Below are positions 1 to 6,725 of a stretch of 14,767 bases of DNA, piece by piece. The translations under genes were made by a program, and so were the position numbers. The notes beneath the pieces were generated by a model that was given only the letters and a program-made list of their open reading frames with translations, searched no databases and was not told the origin of the DNA. The stretch's first letter is position 1. Each line of letters starts with the position of its first letter. The stretch covers positions 1-14,767 of the forward strand of contig URIK01000033.1 of NCBI GenBank assembly GCA_900547855.1, in the 5' to 3' direction. The stretch is from an uncultured Collinsella sp. (lineage in GTDB: Bacteria; Actinomycetota; Coriobacteriia; Coriobacteriales; Coriobacteriaceae).

Positions 1-1122
1 CCACTCCCAGCTCTCGGGTATCTCGAACGGGATCTCGTCCTCGATGCAGACGGGCTCGGACTCGCGGCCCCTGGCGTCCACCCTCTTCTCATAGCGGCGG
101 CCATCGGAACCGGCGAAGATGATCGACTCACCGCCCTTCGGGGCCTTCATCTCCCCCTCGGCCACGAGCTGCCGGCGCTGCCCGCGGATGCGCTCCAGCA
201 GAACGCCGGCGGGCTCGTCTGCGGGGTCCTGCGGCACGAGCCCTCCCTGAACCGCCAGCTGCAGCACCGACTTGCGCAGGCGGCCGGGCAGCGCGGCGTC
301 GAGCTCCTCGCGGGCGTCCTCGAGCTCACCGTACTCCTCGACCAGGGGCATGAGCTCGTTCACCCGCTCGACGATGCGGCGCTGCTCGGCGAGAGGCGGA
401 ATCGGAAGAAATAGCTCTTTTAGCACTGCTGCTTTGATTCCTTTTGCGGTCGTCCCCGTGGCATGATCCTTAACTTGAATTTGGAACAGTGGAGATAGAA
501 TTATTTGGCAGAACAGGGCATTGTCTGGACCAACTGTGCCGTAATTCTGAAGGGTAATGACACGCTGTCCACAGCTGCAACGTTTCATTTCGCATATCGC
601 GCAATACCCCATCGGGGCTTCGGTTGTAAACAGCAAATCGCCACGGTGGGTCTCTCCGCGAGACAAGCGTGTTGCATATTCGTCTTCTGAAATATACTCC
701 TCGCGTGTGTAATCAATATAGCCTTGGCGAATGTTGCTCGCAGTCATTAGTCGAACACCTGAAGGTGATTTGTGAGGTGTTTTACCCCTGTAATCAATGA
801 AGTTATATACGGTTTCCAGCCTTGCCCAAGCCCACCCCTCGGGCAGCTCCTCAAACGGCACTTCGTTCGCGATGCACTTATCGCTAGTCACGCGACCCTT
901 GGCATCCACCTTCTTCTCATAGGGGGAGCCATCGGAACCGATATAGATAATGCTCTCCCCGCCCTTCGGGAATTTAGCCTTACCCTCAGCAATAAGCTTA
1001 TGCTTCTCTTCACGAATGCGCTCAAGCAGGACGCTTGCAGGCTCATCACTCGGGTCTTGTGGAACAAGCTTTCCCTCAATCGCCATTTGCAGGATTGAGT
1101 TCTTCAGGTCTTTTGCCTTCAT
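1..1122 (-). CDS. hsdS: Type I restriction enzyme specificity subunit HsdS, 3' end cut by window edge
   Basis: HsdS recognises the DNA target of the HsdR/HsdM/HsdS complex. I read the frame by hand from the ATG at 1122-1120: 374 codons, no stop, running off the left edge. Residues 1-100 are a conserved spacer block (ILQMAIEGKLVPQDP, then PKGGESIIY.GSDG and LPEGWAWA). Residues 101-237 are target-recognition domain 1. Residues 238-374 start with FLPIPPLAEQRRIVERV and then repeat the first block (VLQLAVQGGLVPQDP, PKGGESIIF.GSDG, IPESWEW). The second recognition domain lies outside the window. The start directly abuts the hsdM stop, which implies translational coupling. Composition is mosaic: by hand count, 241-300 is about 77% G+C and 661-720 about 38%, with the change near 410 inside the LPIPPLAEQ codons. 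The second half therefore probably came by recombination. Family assignment is secure; the DNA target cannot be read from sequence. Confidence 0.93.
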   Translation of the reverse strand, partial: MKAKDLKNSILQMAIEGKLVPQDPSDEPASVLLERIREEKHKLIAEGKAKFPKGGESIIYIGSDGSPYEKKVDAKGRVTSDKCIANEVPFEELPEGWAWARLETVYNFIDYRGKTPHKSPSGVRLMTASNIRQGYIDYTREEYISEDEYATRLSRGETHRGDLLFTTEAPMGYCAICEMKRCSCGQRVITLQNYGTVGPDNALFCQIILSPLFQIQVKDHATGTTAKGIKAAVLKELFLPIPPLAEQRRIVERVNELMPLVEEYGELEDAREELDAALPGRLRKSVLQLAVQGGLVPQDPADEPAGVLLERIRGQRRQLVAEGEMKAPKGGESIIFAGSDGRRYEKRVDARGRESEPVCIEDEIPFEIPESWEW

Positions 1123-2601
1123 CTACGCCTCAATCCCAAGAATCTCGCAAATACGAGCAAGCTTCTGGTCAATCTCGGCATCGAGCTTAGCGCGCTCTTC
1201 TTTGTAGTTCCCGATCAGTTCGTCAGGCGGTAAGATCTCCTCTTCCTCGTGAGGATAGCCGCACACGTCAAAGTTAAAACCGCCGTCTCGCAACTCGTCA
1301 ACCGTATAGTACTTGGCCTTGGGATTGCCGTCTTCCTCGATATCCCGACGGTTCTCCCACCATTCCTTTACAGGTGCAAAATGTTCGATCCTAATGGGCT
1401 TGGTCTTAGAGAAGTGTTTATACCCCTCGGGCAAGTCCATGCGATAGAACCAAACGCCCTCAGAGGCCCCCGTATTATCGAAGAACAGAACGTTAGTAGT
1501 GATGCTCGTGTACGGAGCGAAAACACTCTGTGGAAGGCGCAAGACAGTATGCAAGTTCATGTCCTCAAGCAGGCGACGCTTGATCTCCGTCTTTGCACTA
1601 TCCTGGCCAAAGAGAAAACCATCCGGAATGATAACAGCAGCGCGGCCGCCTCGCTTAAGACGATAAAGAATGAGTCCAAGGAATAGATCTGCGGTCTCGG
1701 AGCTACGGAGTGCAACAGGGAAGTTGTTTTGCACCGATGCACTCTCGGACCCGCCATAGGGCGGGTTCATAAGTACGACGTCAAACTGGCCGTCAGGCTT
1801 GTGCTTCCACTCGCGAACATCCTTCTCGAGAGAGTTATCGTGAAAGACTTCAGGATTATCGATATCGTGCAACAGCATGTTGGTCACGCACAGCAGGTAA
1901 GGGAGCTGCTTCTTCTCGATGCCGTAGACCGATCTTGCATAGAGTTCACGATCGGCTGGAGTCTGAACCTGGGAGTCGAGAATCTTGAGGGCGCTCGTCA
2001 AAAAGCCGCCCGTGCCACACGCGAAGTCAGCCACAGTCTCGCCGAGCTTGGGCGCAAGTGCCTGGGCCATAAAGTCAGTCACCGCTCGGGGCGTGTAAAA
2101 CTCGCCGGCATTACCCGCGGACTGTAAGTCTTTCAGGATGGTCTCGTAAATTTCACCGAAGGCGTGGCGCTCTTTGTACTCGGTAAAATCAACCGACTCG
2201 TCAATCTCGTTGATGACTTGACGAAGTAGAATCCCATCCTTCATGTAGTTGTTGGCGTCAGTAAAAGCAGCCTTGACGACGACGTGTCGCAAAGGCGCAT
2301 CAGGTGCAAGCTCAAGACTCTCAAGAGTCTTGAATAGATCATTGTTTACAAAGTCGAGAAGCTCATCGCCAGTAAGCGCCTTGCCGTCTTTCGCATCGTG
2401 CGCCCAGCTATACCAGCGCAGGCGCTCGGGGATGATGGACTGATAGGAGTCATCGTGAAACTCCCACTCCTGCTCCTTGGCATCGTAAATCTTGAGGAAG
2501 AAAAGCCAAGTCATCTGCTCAATGCGCTGCGCATCGCCATTGATGCCGGCGTCTTTGCGCATGATGTTCTGCAGGGTCTTTACGAGAGATCCCAGTGCCA
2601 T
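1123..2601 (-). CDS. hsdM: Type I DNA methyltransferase subunit HsdM (N6-adenine)
   Basis: HsdM is the modification subunit. It transfers methyl groups from S-adenosylmethionine to adenine N6 in the HsdS-defined target and is also needed for restriction. The 492-residue length is normal for the family. An N-terminal helical domain (about 1-140) is followed by the family signature GEFYTP at 166-171, the SAM-binding motif I in VADFACGTGGF at 190-200, and the catalytic NPPY at 279-282. All key residues are present, so it should be active. The ATG at 2601 is preceded by a GAGAAAGG-type ribosome site 12-13 nt upstream. The gene lies 19 bp downstream of hsdR and its TAG abuts the hsdS ATG, so the three form one operon. 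Base composition is close to that of hsdR and more AT-rich than the xdh operon to the right, in line with horizontal acquisition of the whole system. Confidence 0.97.
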   Translation of the reverse strand: MALGSLVKTLQNIMRKDAGINGDAQRIEQMTWLFFLKIYDAKEQEWEFHDDSYQSIIPERLRWYSWAHDAKDGKALTGDELLDFVNNDLFKTLESLELAPDAPLRHVVVKAAFTDANNYMKDGILLRQVINEIDESVDFTEYKERHAFGEIYETILKDLQSAGNAGEFYTPRAVTDFMAQALAPKLGETVADFACGTGGFLTSALKILDSQVQTPADRELYARSVYGIEKKQLPYLLCVTNMLLHDIDNPEVFHDNSLEKDVREWKHKPDGQFDVVLMNPPYGGSESASVQNNFPVALRSSETADLFLGLILYRLKRGGRAAVIIPDGFLFGQDSAKTEIKRRLLEDMNLHTVLRLPQSVFAPYTSITTNVLFFDNTGASEGVWFYRMDLPEGYKHFSKTKPIRIEHFAPVKEWWENRRDIEEDGNPKAKYYTVDELRDGGFNFDVCGYPHEEEEILPPDELIGNYKEERAKLDAEIDQKLARICEILGIEA

Positions 2602-2620
2602 TTGCTATCGTTACCTTTCT

Positions 2621-4951
2621 CTATGCGATGTAGAGCTCGTCCTCGAGCATCTGCGCTGCCTGAATGTACTGTTGTTTGCCGCCGAATGCGGCGACGATCT
2701 TCATTGGGCTGCCAAACCGACGGAATTCCTCGAGGTCGAGGACGTGGGTGTCGTCCAAGTCTACGAGGTTCGACGTCGCATATTTATCGAGAAGTGCTTC
2801 AAGGACCTCGCGCGCGACGCCGGCATACTCATAAAGCACGCCCTTCTTCTTGACGCTATTGGCTCTCTCGCTGCGCGTAAGAGGTCTCTGGTCGTAAGCA
2901 ATATGGCAAATGAGGTCAAAGTCGCTCATTTGCTCCTGTCCAGTCTCGAGCCGCAGCTCATCCAGGAATACGCCACGTGCGCGCAGCTCATCGATAATCG
3001 CTTGCTTTTTATGTTCAGAGTTCCACGCCGCTAGGAAGTGGTCAAGAGTGTCGTATTCGCCAAGGATGTTTTTTCGCGTATAGTCCTTAAGGCTCTCAGT
3101 TACAAGAAGGCCATCGGAGGAGTAATACTGCACCATCTCCGACACTACATAGACGTCGGCCCCATGAACGTGATATTTCACATGGGAGGACGGATCGTCC
3201 GGCGGTAATACGGGTGGGTCTACGATCGGAGGCGGAGGCGGGACGGGGCTGCCGCCATTGCCGCCGGGACCCGGGTCCGCAATGGGGTCACCCGGATTAG
3301 GCTCAAACACAACAACAGGCTCACCATCGAACTCGGGATCTGCGAACAAACGCGATGCGTCACGAAAATCGAGGATAGTGAAATAGAGTTTGTCGTAGTC
3401 CTCACAGATACGGGTTCCGCGGCCGATAATCTGCTTGAACTCCGTCATTCCGTGCTCACCGAACTTGTTGTCGAGCACGACTACCTTACACGTCTTGCAA
3501 TTAACGCCAGTGGTGAGAAGCTTCGAAGTCGTAACGATAGTCGGGTATTTCTCGTCGGGGTCGATGAAGTTATCTAGCTGAGCCTTACCTTCCCTGTCGT
3601 CACCCGTAATCTTCATGATGTAGGTGGGGTGATCTCTAACGATATCGGCGTTCTCGTTTACAAGGGCGCGTCGCATGTTTTCGGCATGCTCGATGTCAAC
3701 GCAAAAGACAATAGTCTTGGAGTATCGGTCTGTCTCCTTGAGAAATTGAGTTATTCGCTTGGCAACTTCCTCGTAGCGCTCCTTGATGACAATCTCGCTG
3801 TCGAAGTCTTGCTTCTCGAAAACACGTTTGGGCAGAGCTTCGCCGCGATCATCTACGGTGCCTTCCTCAGTACGATATCCGTAAACGTCAACGTTCAGCT
3901 TAGGGCGAATAACCTTATACGGAGCAAGAAAGCCATCCTCGATTCCCTGTTTAAGGGAGTAGGTGTAAACAGGCTCGCCGAAGTAGGTAATGTTTGAAAC
4001 CTCTTCAGTCTCCTTTGGCGTGGCCGTCATTCCGATTTGAATTGCGCAATTGAAATACTCGAGCACCTTACGCCATGCGGAGTCCGCCGCGGCGCTTCCG
4101 CGATGGCACTCATCGACGATAATCAAATCGAAGAATTCCGAGTCGAACTCGCGGAATATTTCCTCACCGTTTTCACCAACAAGCTGTTGGTAGAGCGAGA
4201 AATAGACCTCGTAAGCAGAATCGAGTTTTCGACCTACAACTTTGGTTGTAACCCTCTTGAGAGGCTTGAAATCGCCGTCTATGGTCTGATCGACGAGAAT
4301 ATTGCGGTCCGCCAGATAGAGAACCTTACGAACCTCGGTAGTCTGTCGCAAGCGATGAACGATTTGAAAAGCCGTAAAAGTCTTTCCCGTTCCCGTTGCC
4401 ATAACGAGCAAGATGCGATTCTTGCCTCGCGCAATAGCTTCAAGCGTACGATTGATGGCGATGCACTGATAGTAGCGAGGGTGATTGCCACCGTGCTCCT
4501 GGTAATACGGAGCGGTCACAATCTCCTGGCTATACGGATGCTCAAGCCCCTTAGCTTTTGAGTATCGTGTCCAGAGTTCCGCCGGAGTGGGGAACTCGTC
4601 CATGGCAAAAGCGCACTCTTTCCCGGTAAGAAAATCGTGTTCAACAAAACCCTTTCCGTTTGAGCTGTACGCAAACGGAATATCGAGCAGCTGGGCATAT
4701 CCCATCCCCTGTTGGAGACCGGCATCAACGGTGTGCTCCGTATCCTTGGCTTCGACAATTGCGATAGGGATACCGGGAGTGCACATAAGAAGGTAGTCCG
4801 CCTTCTTCTTGTCTTTACGGGTGACCATGCTTCCGCGCACGACGATCTCGCCACTGGTAAAGAAATACTCAGTGAAGACTTGGGTATTACGATCCCACGA
4901 CTTCATAATCGCAGGATCGATGAGCTTAAGCCGTGTATCAGACTCGTTCAT
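2621..4951 (-). CDS. hsdR: Type I restriction endonuclease subunit HsdR (EcoEI-like)
   Basis: HsdR is the ATP-dependent translocase and nuclease of the complex. The 776 residues hold an N-terminal PD-(D/E)XK nuclease core (D52, then E67-A-K69 in AIVEAKD), a Walker A motif MATGTGKT at 184-191, a DECH box at 280-283, helicase motif III GMTATP at 307-312 and motif VI QIIGRGTR at 507-514. A proline/glycine-rich linker at about 550-588 (includes PVPPPPP) leads to a C-terminal domain of about 190 residues that probably docks on HsdM/HsdS, as in EcoEI-type R subunits. No catalytic motif is missing. The ATG at 4951 has a GAGGGG ribosome site about 11 nt upstream, and no other start is better supported. 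It is the first gene of the hsdRMS operon, and a candidate promoter lies about 90 bp upstream. Confidence 0.96.
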   Translation of the reverse strand: MNESDTRLKLIDPAIMKSWDRNTQVFTEYFFTSGEIVVRGSMVTRKDKKKADYLLMCTPGIPIAIVEAKDTEHTVDAGLQQGMGYAQLLDIPFAYSSNGKGFVEHDFLTGKECAFAMDEFPTPAELWTRYSKAKGLEHPYSQEIVTAPYYQEHGGNHPRYYQCIAINRTLEAIARGKNRILLVMATGTGKTFTAFQIVHRLRQTTEVRKVLYLADRNILVDQTIDGDFKPLKRVTTKVVGRKLDSAYEVYFSLYQQLVGENGEEIFREFDSEFFDLIIVDECHRGSAAADSAWRKVLEYFNCAIQIGMTATPKETEEVSNITYFGEPVYTYSLKQGIEDGFLAPYKVIRPKLNVDVYGYRTEEGTVDDRGEALPKRVFEKQDFDSEIVIKERYEEVAKRITQFLKETDRYSKTIVFCVDIEHAENMRRALVNENADIVRDHPTYIMKITGDDREGKAQLDNFIDPDEKYPTIVTTSKLLTTGVNCKTCKVVVLDNKFGEHGMTEFKQIIGRGTRICEDYDKLYFTILDFRDASRLFADPEFDGEPVVVFEPNPGDPIADPGPGGNGGSPVPPPPPIVDPPVLPPDDPSSHVKYHVHGADVYVVSEMVQYYSSDGLLVTESLKDYTRKNILGEYDTLDHFLAAWNSEHKKQAIIDELRARGVFLDELRLETGQEQMSDFDLICHIAYDQRPLTRSERANSVKKKGVLYEYAGVAREVLEALLDKYATSNLVDLDDTHVLDLEEFRRFGSPMKIVAAFGGKQQYIQAAQMLEDELYIA

Positions 4952-5038
4952 ACGTCTCGGAACCCCTCATCGCGCAAAGCGACAGCTGCTGATGTTGAAT
5001 TGATTAATTTTATCATCACCATGCAATCTAGCAGCTGC

Positions 5039-5068
5039 TTTATACGAAATGAGACGAAGTAAAGTCAG
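5039..5068 (-). promoter_or_regulatory. Candidate sigma-70-type promoter for hsdRMS
   Basis: On the minus strand CTGACT (5068-5063) and TATAAA (5044-5039) are separated by 18 nt. They resemble the -35 and -10 consensus, with four and five matches of six. They sit about 90 bp upstream of the hsdR start in an AT-rich gap, and a perfect palindrome AGCAGCTGCT (5030-5039) touches the -10 box. Assignment is by consensus only. Confidence 0.35.
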
Positions 5069-5103
5069 CCCCGTGAGAAAGCTCCAAAGAAAGCAACATG
5101 AGC

Positions 5104-5134
5104 CCCGGTGACTTGAGTCAGAGGTCATTCCCGG
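5104..5134 (+). repeat. 31-bp imperfect palindromic repeat, copy 1
   Basis: Reads CCCGGTGACTTGA, then G, then TCAGAGGTCATTCCCGG. The outer CCGG, the TGAC/GTCA pair and the inner TGA/TCA pair can fold into an interrupted hairpin. It lies 8 bp beyond the stop codon of the exonuclease gene. A second copy at 5912-5941 differs by one substitution and one indel. Similarity extends a few bases further left (TGAG plus one base). Confidence 0.75.
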
Positions 5135-5142
5135 AGTCTTGC

Positions 5143-5736
5143 CTACCTCCCCTCCGCCTTCAGTTTCAGCAGCAGGTCACCCAGAAGGGCGCTGTGGGCG
5201 TGGCCCGTCGACTCGTCAAACTCGATGCCAAACCACGTTGCCGCGTCACTCAAAGACACGCACCCGTGGCTGCCCACGTCCATGATCGAGGTGTAAAACG
5301 CCTGCAGGTCGGCCCAGTCCGTAGGAAATGCGGCAAGATCGATGTGCTTTGTCTGGCACTCGGTCAAAAGCTGTCGACGATCTGCTCCGCTCCAGCAAAC
5401 CACCTGAGCGGAGTAGCGACCGATCCAATCGCTGAGCCTTTTGATCACCACATAGAGCGGATCGGCCATCGCGGTATCCACGGCCGATATCCCTGTGAGC
5501 TCGCGGACGGGGAACGCAACGCCTTCGGTAAATTCCGTCTGCACAAACTGCGAGAACTCGCCCATAACGTTGCCGTGGTAATCGAGCTTGACGGCGCCGA
5601 CCTCGATAATCTCATGGCGCAGTCCACGGCGCTGGCGCTGCTTTGGCACCGGCGCAAACTCAAAGTCCAGCACGATCTGTCGCGCAAAGTTTGTCGTATC
5701 GATAGCCGAGATACCCGGCGTCTTTTCAGCTGACAC
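5143..5736 (-). CDS. DEDDh-type 3'-5' exonuclease (RNase T/ERI-1-like), atypical Exo III motif
   Basis: The fold signature is that of the DnaQ/RNase T superfamily, which removes nucleotides from 3' ends of DNA or RNA with two metal ions. Exo I is LDFEF (D24, E26), followed by HEIIEVGAVKLD at 41-52 and the ELTGIS turn at 79-84, both typical of ERI-1-like exonucleases. Exo II is CWSGADRRQL with D119. Exo III should read H-x-A-x-x-D but reads HSALLGD (181-187): glycine stands where the metal-binding aspartate belongs and the aspartate comes one residue later. The protein may be impaired or use a shifted ligand. The start is a GTG at 5736 with GAGAAAGG 8 nt upstream. Length (197) is normal for a single-domain member. 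It lies 191 bp upstream of hsdR on the same strand, but its palindromic flanks suggest a separate unit. The substrate is unknown. Confidence 0.85.
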   Translation of the reverse strand: MSAEKTPGISAIDTTNFARQIVLDFEFAPVPKQRQRRGLRHEIIEVGAVKLDYHGNVMGEFSQFVQTEFTEGVAFPVRELTGISAVDTAMADPLYVVIKRLSDWIGRYSAQVVCWSGADRRQLLTECQTKHIDLAAFPTDWADLQAFYTSIMDVGSHGCVSLSDAATWFGIEFDESTGHAHSALLGDLLLKLKAEGR

Positions 5737-5895
5737 GGTTAGGGCCTTTCTCCGTCAACTGCCGCTTGCTACATAGGCGGCCACATTGCCGTAAGGATAG
5801 GCGCCCGTGCGGACATGAAAGCGGGGCGCAATACCATGCGTCAAGCACACGCCATGCAGACGGCCCCAAGAGAGTCGCCCACTCTATTCAAATGC

Positions 5896-6063
5896 ATGAA
5901 AAAGATTGAGGCCCGGTGACTTGAATCAGAGGTCATCCCGGGCCCATCAGAGCTCGTAGAGCTCTTGGTTGCTTTGGTCTCGCTCTTCACAGCGCTTATC
6001 GAACTTTCCGAGGCACTCAAGCAGCATTCGAAGCATAACAAGTCGCTGCCATTAAGGCACTGA
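5896..6063 (+). pseudogene. Possible small hydrophobic protein interrupted by an in-frame TGA
   Basis: From the ATG at 5896 the frame reads MKKIEAR, then TGA (5917-5919), then LESEVIPGPSELVELLVA and onward through VSLFTALIELSEAL to a basic tail (KQHSKHNKSLPLRH) and stop at 6061-6063. The same frame is open further upstream to an ATG at 5815. The second part looks like an amphipathic membrane helix with a charged end, loosely like the small holin-like toxins, but has no clear start codon or ribosome site of its own. A terminator-like hairpin begins 15 bp after the stop, which fits rightward transcription. The TGA sits inside the palindromic repeat and is also present in copy 1, so it may belong to the repeat rather than be a decay mutation. 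Low confidence that this was ever a gene. Confidence 0.2.
5912..5941 (+). repeat. 31-bp imperfect palindromic repeat, copy 2
   Basis: Reads CCCGGTGACTTGA, then A, then TCAGAGGTCATCCCGG, in the same orientation as copy 1 at 5104-5134. The two copies start 808 bp apart and bracket the exonuclease gene with its upstream region. Confidence 0.75.
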
Positions 6064-6077
6064 CCTCTTGACCAAGC

Positions 6078-6116
6078 AACGGCGCTGCCCAGCTCTTCAC
6101 CACTTGGGCTGCCGTT
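6078..6116 (+). terminator. Terminator-like hairpin
   Basis: Arms AACGGC (6078-6083) and GCCGTT (6111-6116) enclose a second pair, GCCCA and TGGGC, giving an interrupted stem of about 11 bp. AACTTTATTCTAT follows on the plus strand, a weak T-rich tail. There is no T-tract on the opposite side. It fits the 3' end of the small plus-strand frame ending at 6063. Confidence 0.4.
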
Positions 6117-6300
6117 AACTTTATTCTATCCGCGAGTATCTGGTTTACCAAATGGATTTTCGGTAAAGGAAGCACGGCACACCCGCAAAACCACTACGCC
6201 CCAAGTGCCGCCATGGGGATCACCGCCACGCCGGCGTCGCGTGTGTAGGCAATGCTCCCCTTTCCAACCACGACCGCCAAAAACGTCGGCGCAGCATTCT

Positions 6301-6670
6301 AAGACGCGCTTTCCACTTGAAGCCATGTCGATTCTGGGACACAGTTTCCGCTTGAAGCCCATCCGGAAAGCACGTCCCATTCCGAGGCTTGAATCCGGGA
6401 CGCAATTTCCACTTGAGCTCCTGACGGGAAAGCACGTCCCACTCTGAAGCTCAATTCCGGGATACAGCTTCCGCCAGAGACCTCAACCGGAAACGGTATC
6501 CCACTCTGGAGCCAGAATCCGGGACGCAGCTTCCGCATGCGACCTCGTTGGGAAAGCTCATCCCGTTCTGAGCGCTCATTCCGGGATGCAATTTCCGTTT
6601 GAGGCCCGATCTGGAAACGACATCCCACTCTGGGGCTGAAATCTGGGACACGCTTTCCGCCGGCATTCCG
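6301..6670 (+). repeat. 62-bp-period inverted-arm repeat array 1
   Basis: Arms of the form GGGA-(5 nt)-TTTCC alternate with arms of the form GGAAA-(5 nt)-TCCC, which are roughly their reverse complements. The GGGA arms begin at 6336, 6397, 6459, 6521, 6583 and 6645, a period of 61-62 bp; a degenerate arm precedes them. Arms are separated by two spacer types, one like ACTCTGAAGCTCAATTCC and one like GCTTGAGGCCCGATC. Each unit can form a hairpin. The array lies between the 3' end of the ATPase gene and the gene-poor spacer. Short frames read through it are repeat artefacts. Confidence 0.85.
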
Positions 6671-6725
6671 CTGGCAGCTAGCACGACAACAGAGGGGCCC
6701 CGTTCCAGCCATTCGAGGACAGGCT

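Larger units (their letters stand above)
5737..6300. other. Gene-poor spacer with repeat copy, hairpin and gene remnants
   Basis: No convincing intact gene. Directly upstream of the exonuclease, the minus strand has a short frame that could start at a GTG and ends in the peptide GAYPYGNVAAYVASGS before a TGA about 21 nt from the exonuclease start. It could be the tail of a lost gene or a leader. An inverted repeat with TTTACC and GGTAAA arms and a 12-nt loop lies around 6147-6170. On the minus strand a frame ending ASFTENPFGKPDTRG at 6126 could be another small or broken gene; I do not recognise it. Repeat copy 2, the interrupted small frame and the hairpin are listed separately. Confidence 0.5.

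Noticed and set aside
772..1207. Plus-strand frames of 85-108 codons opposite hsdS and hsdM
   Set aside because: They are antisense shadows of clearly recognised minus-strand coding sequence.
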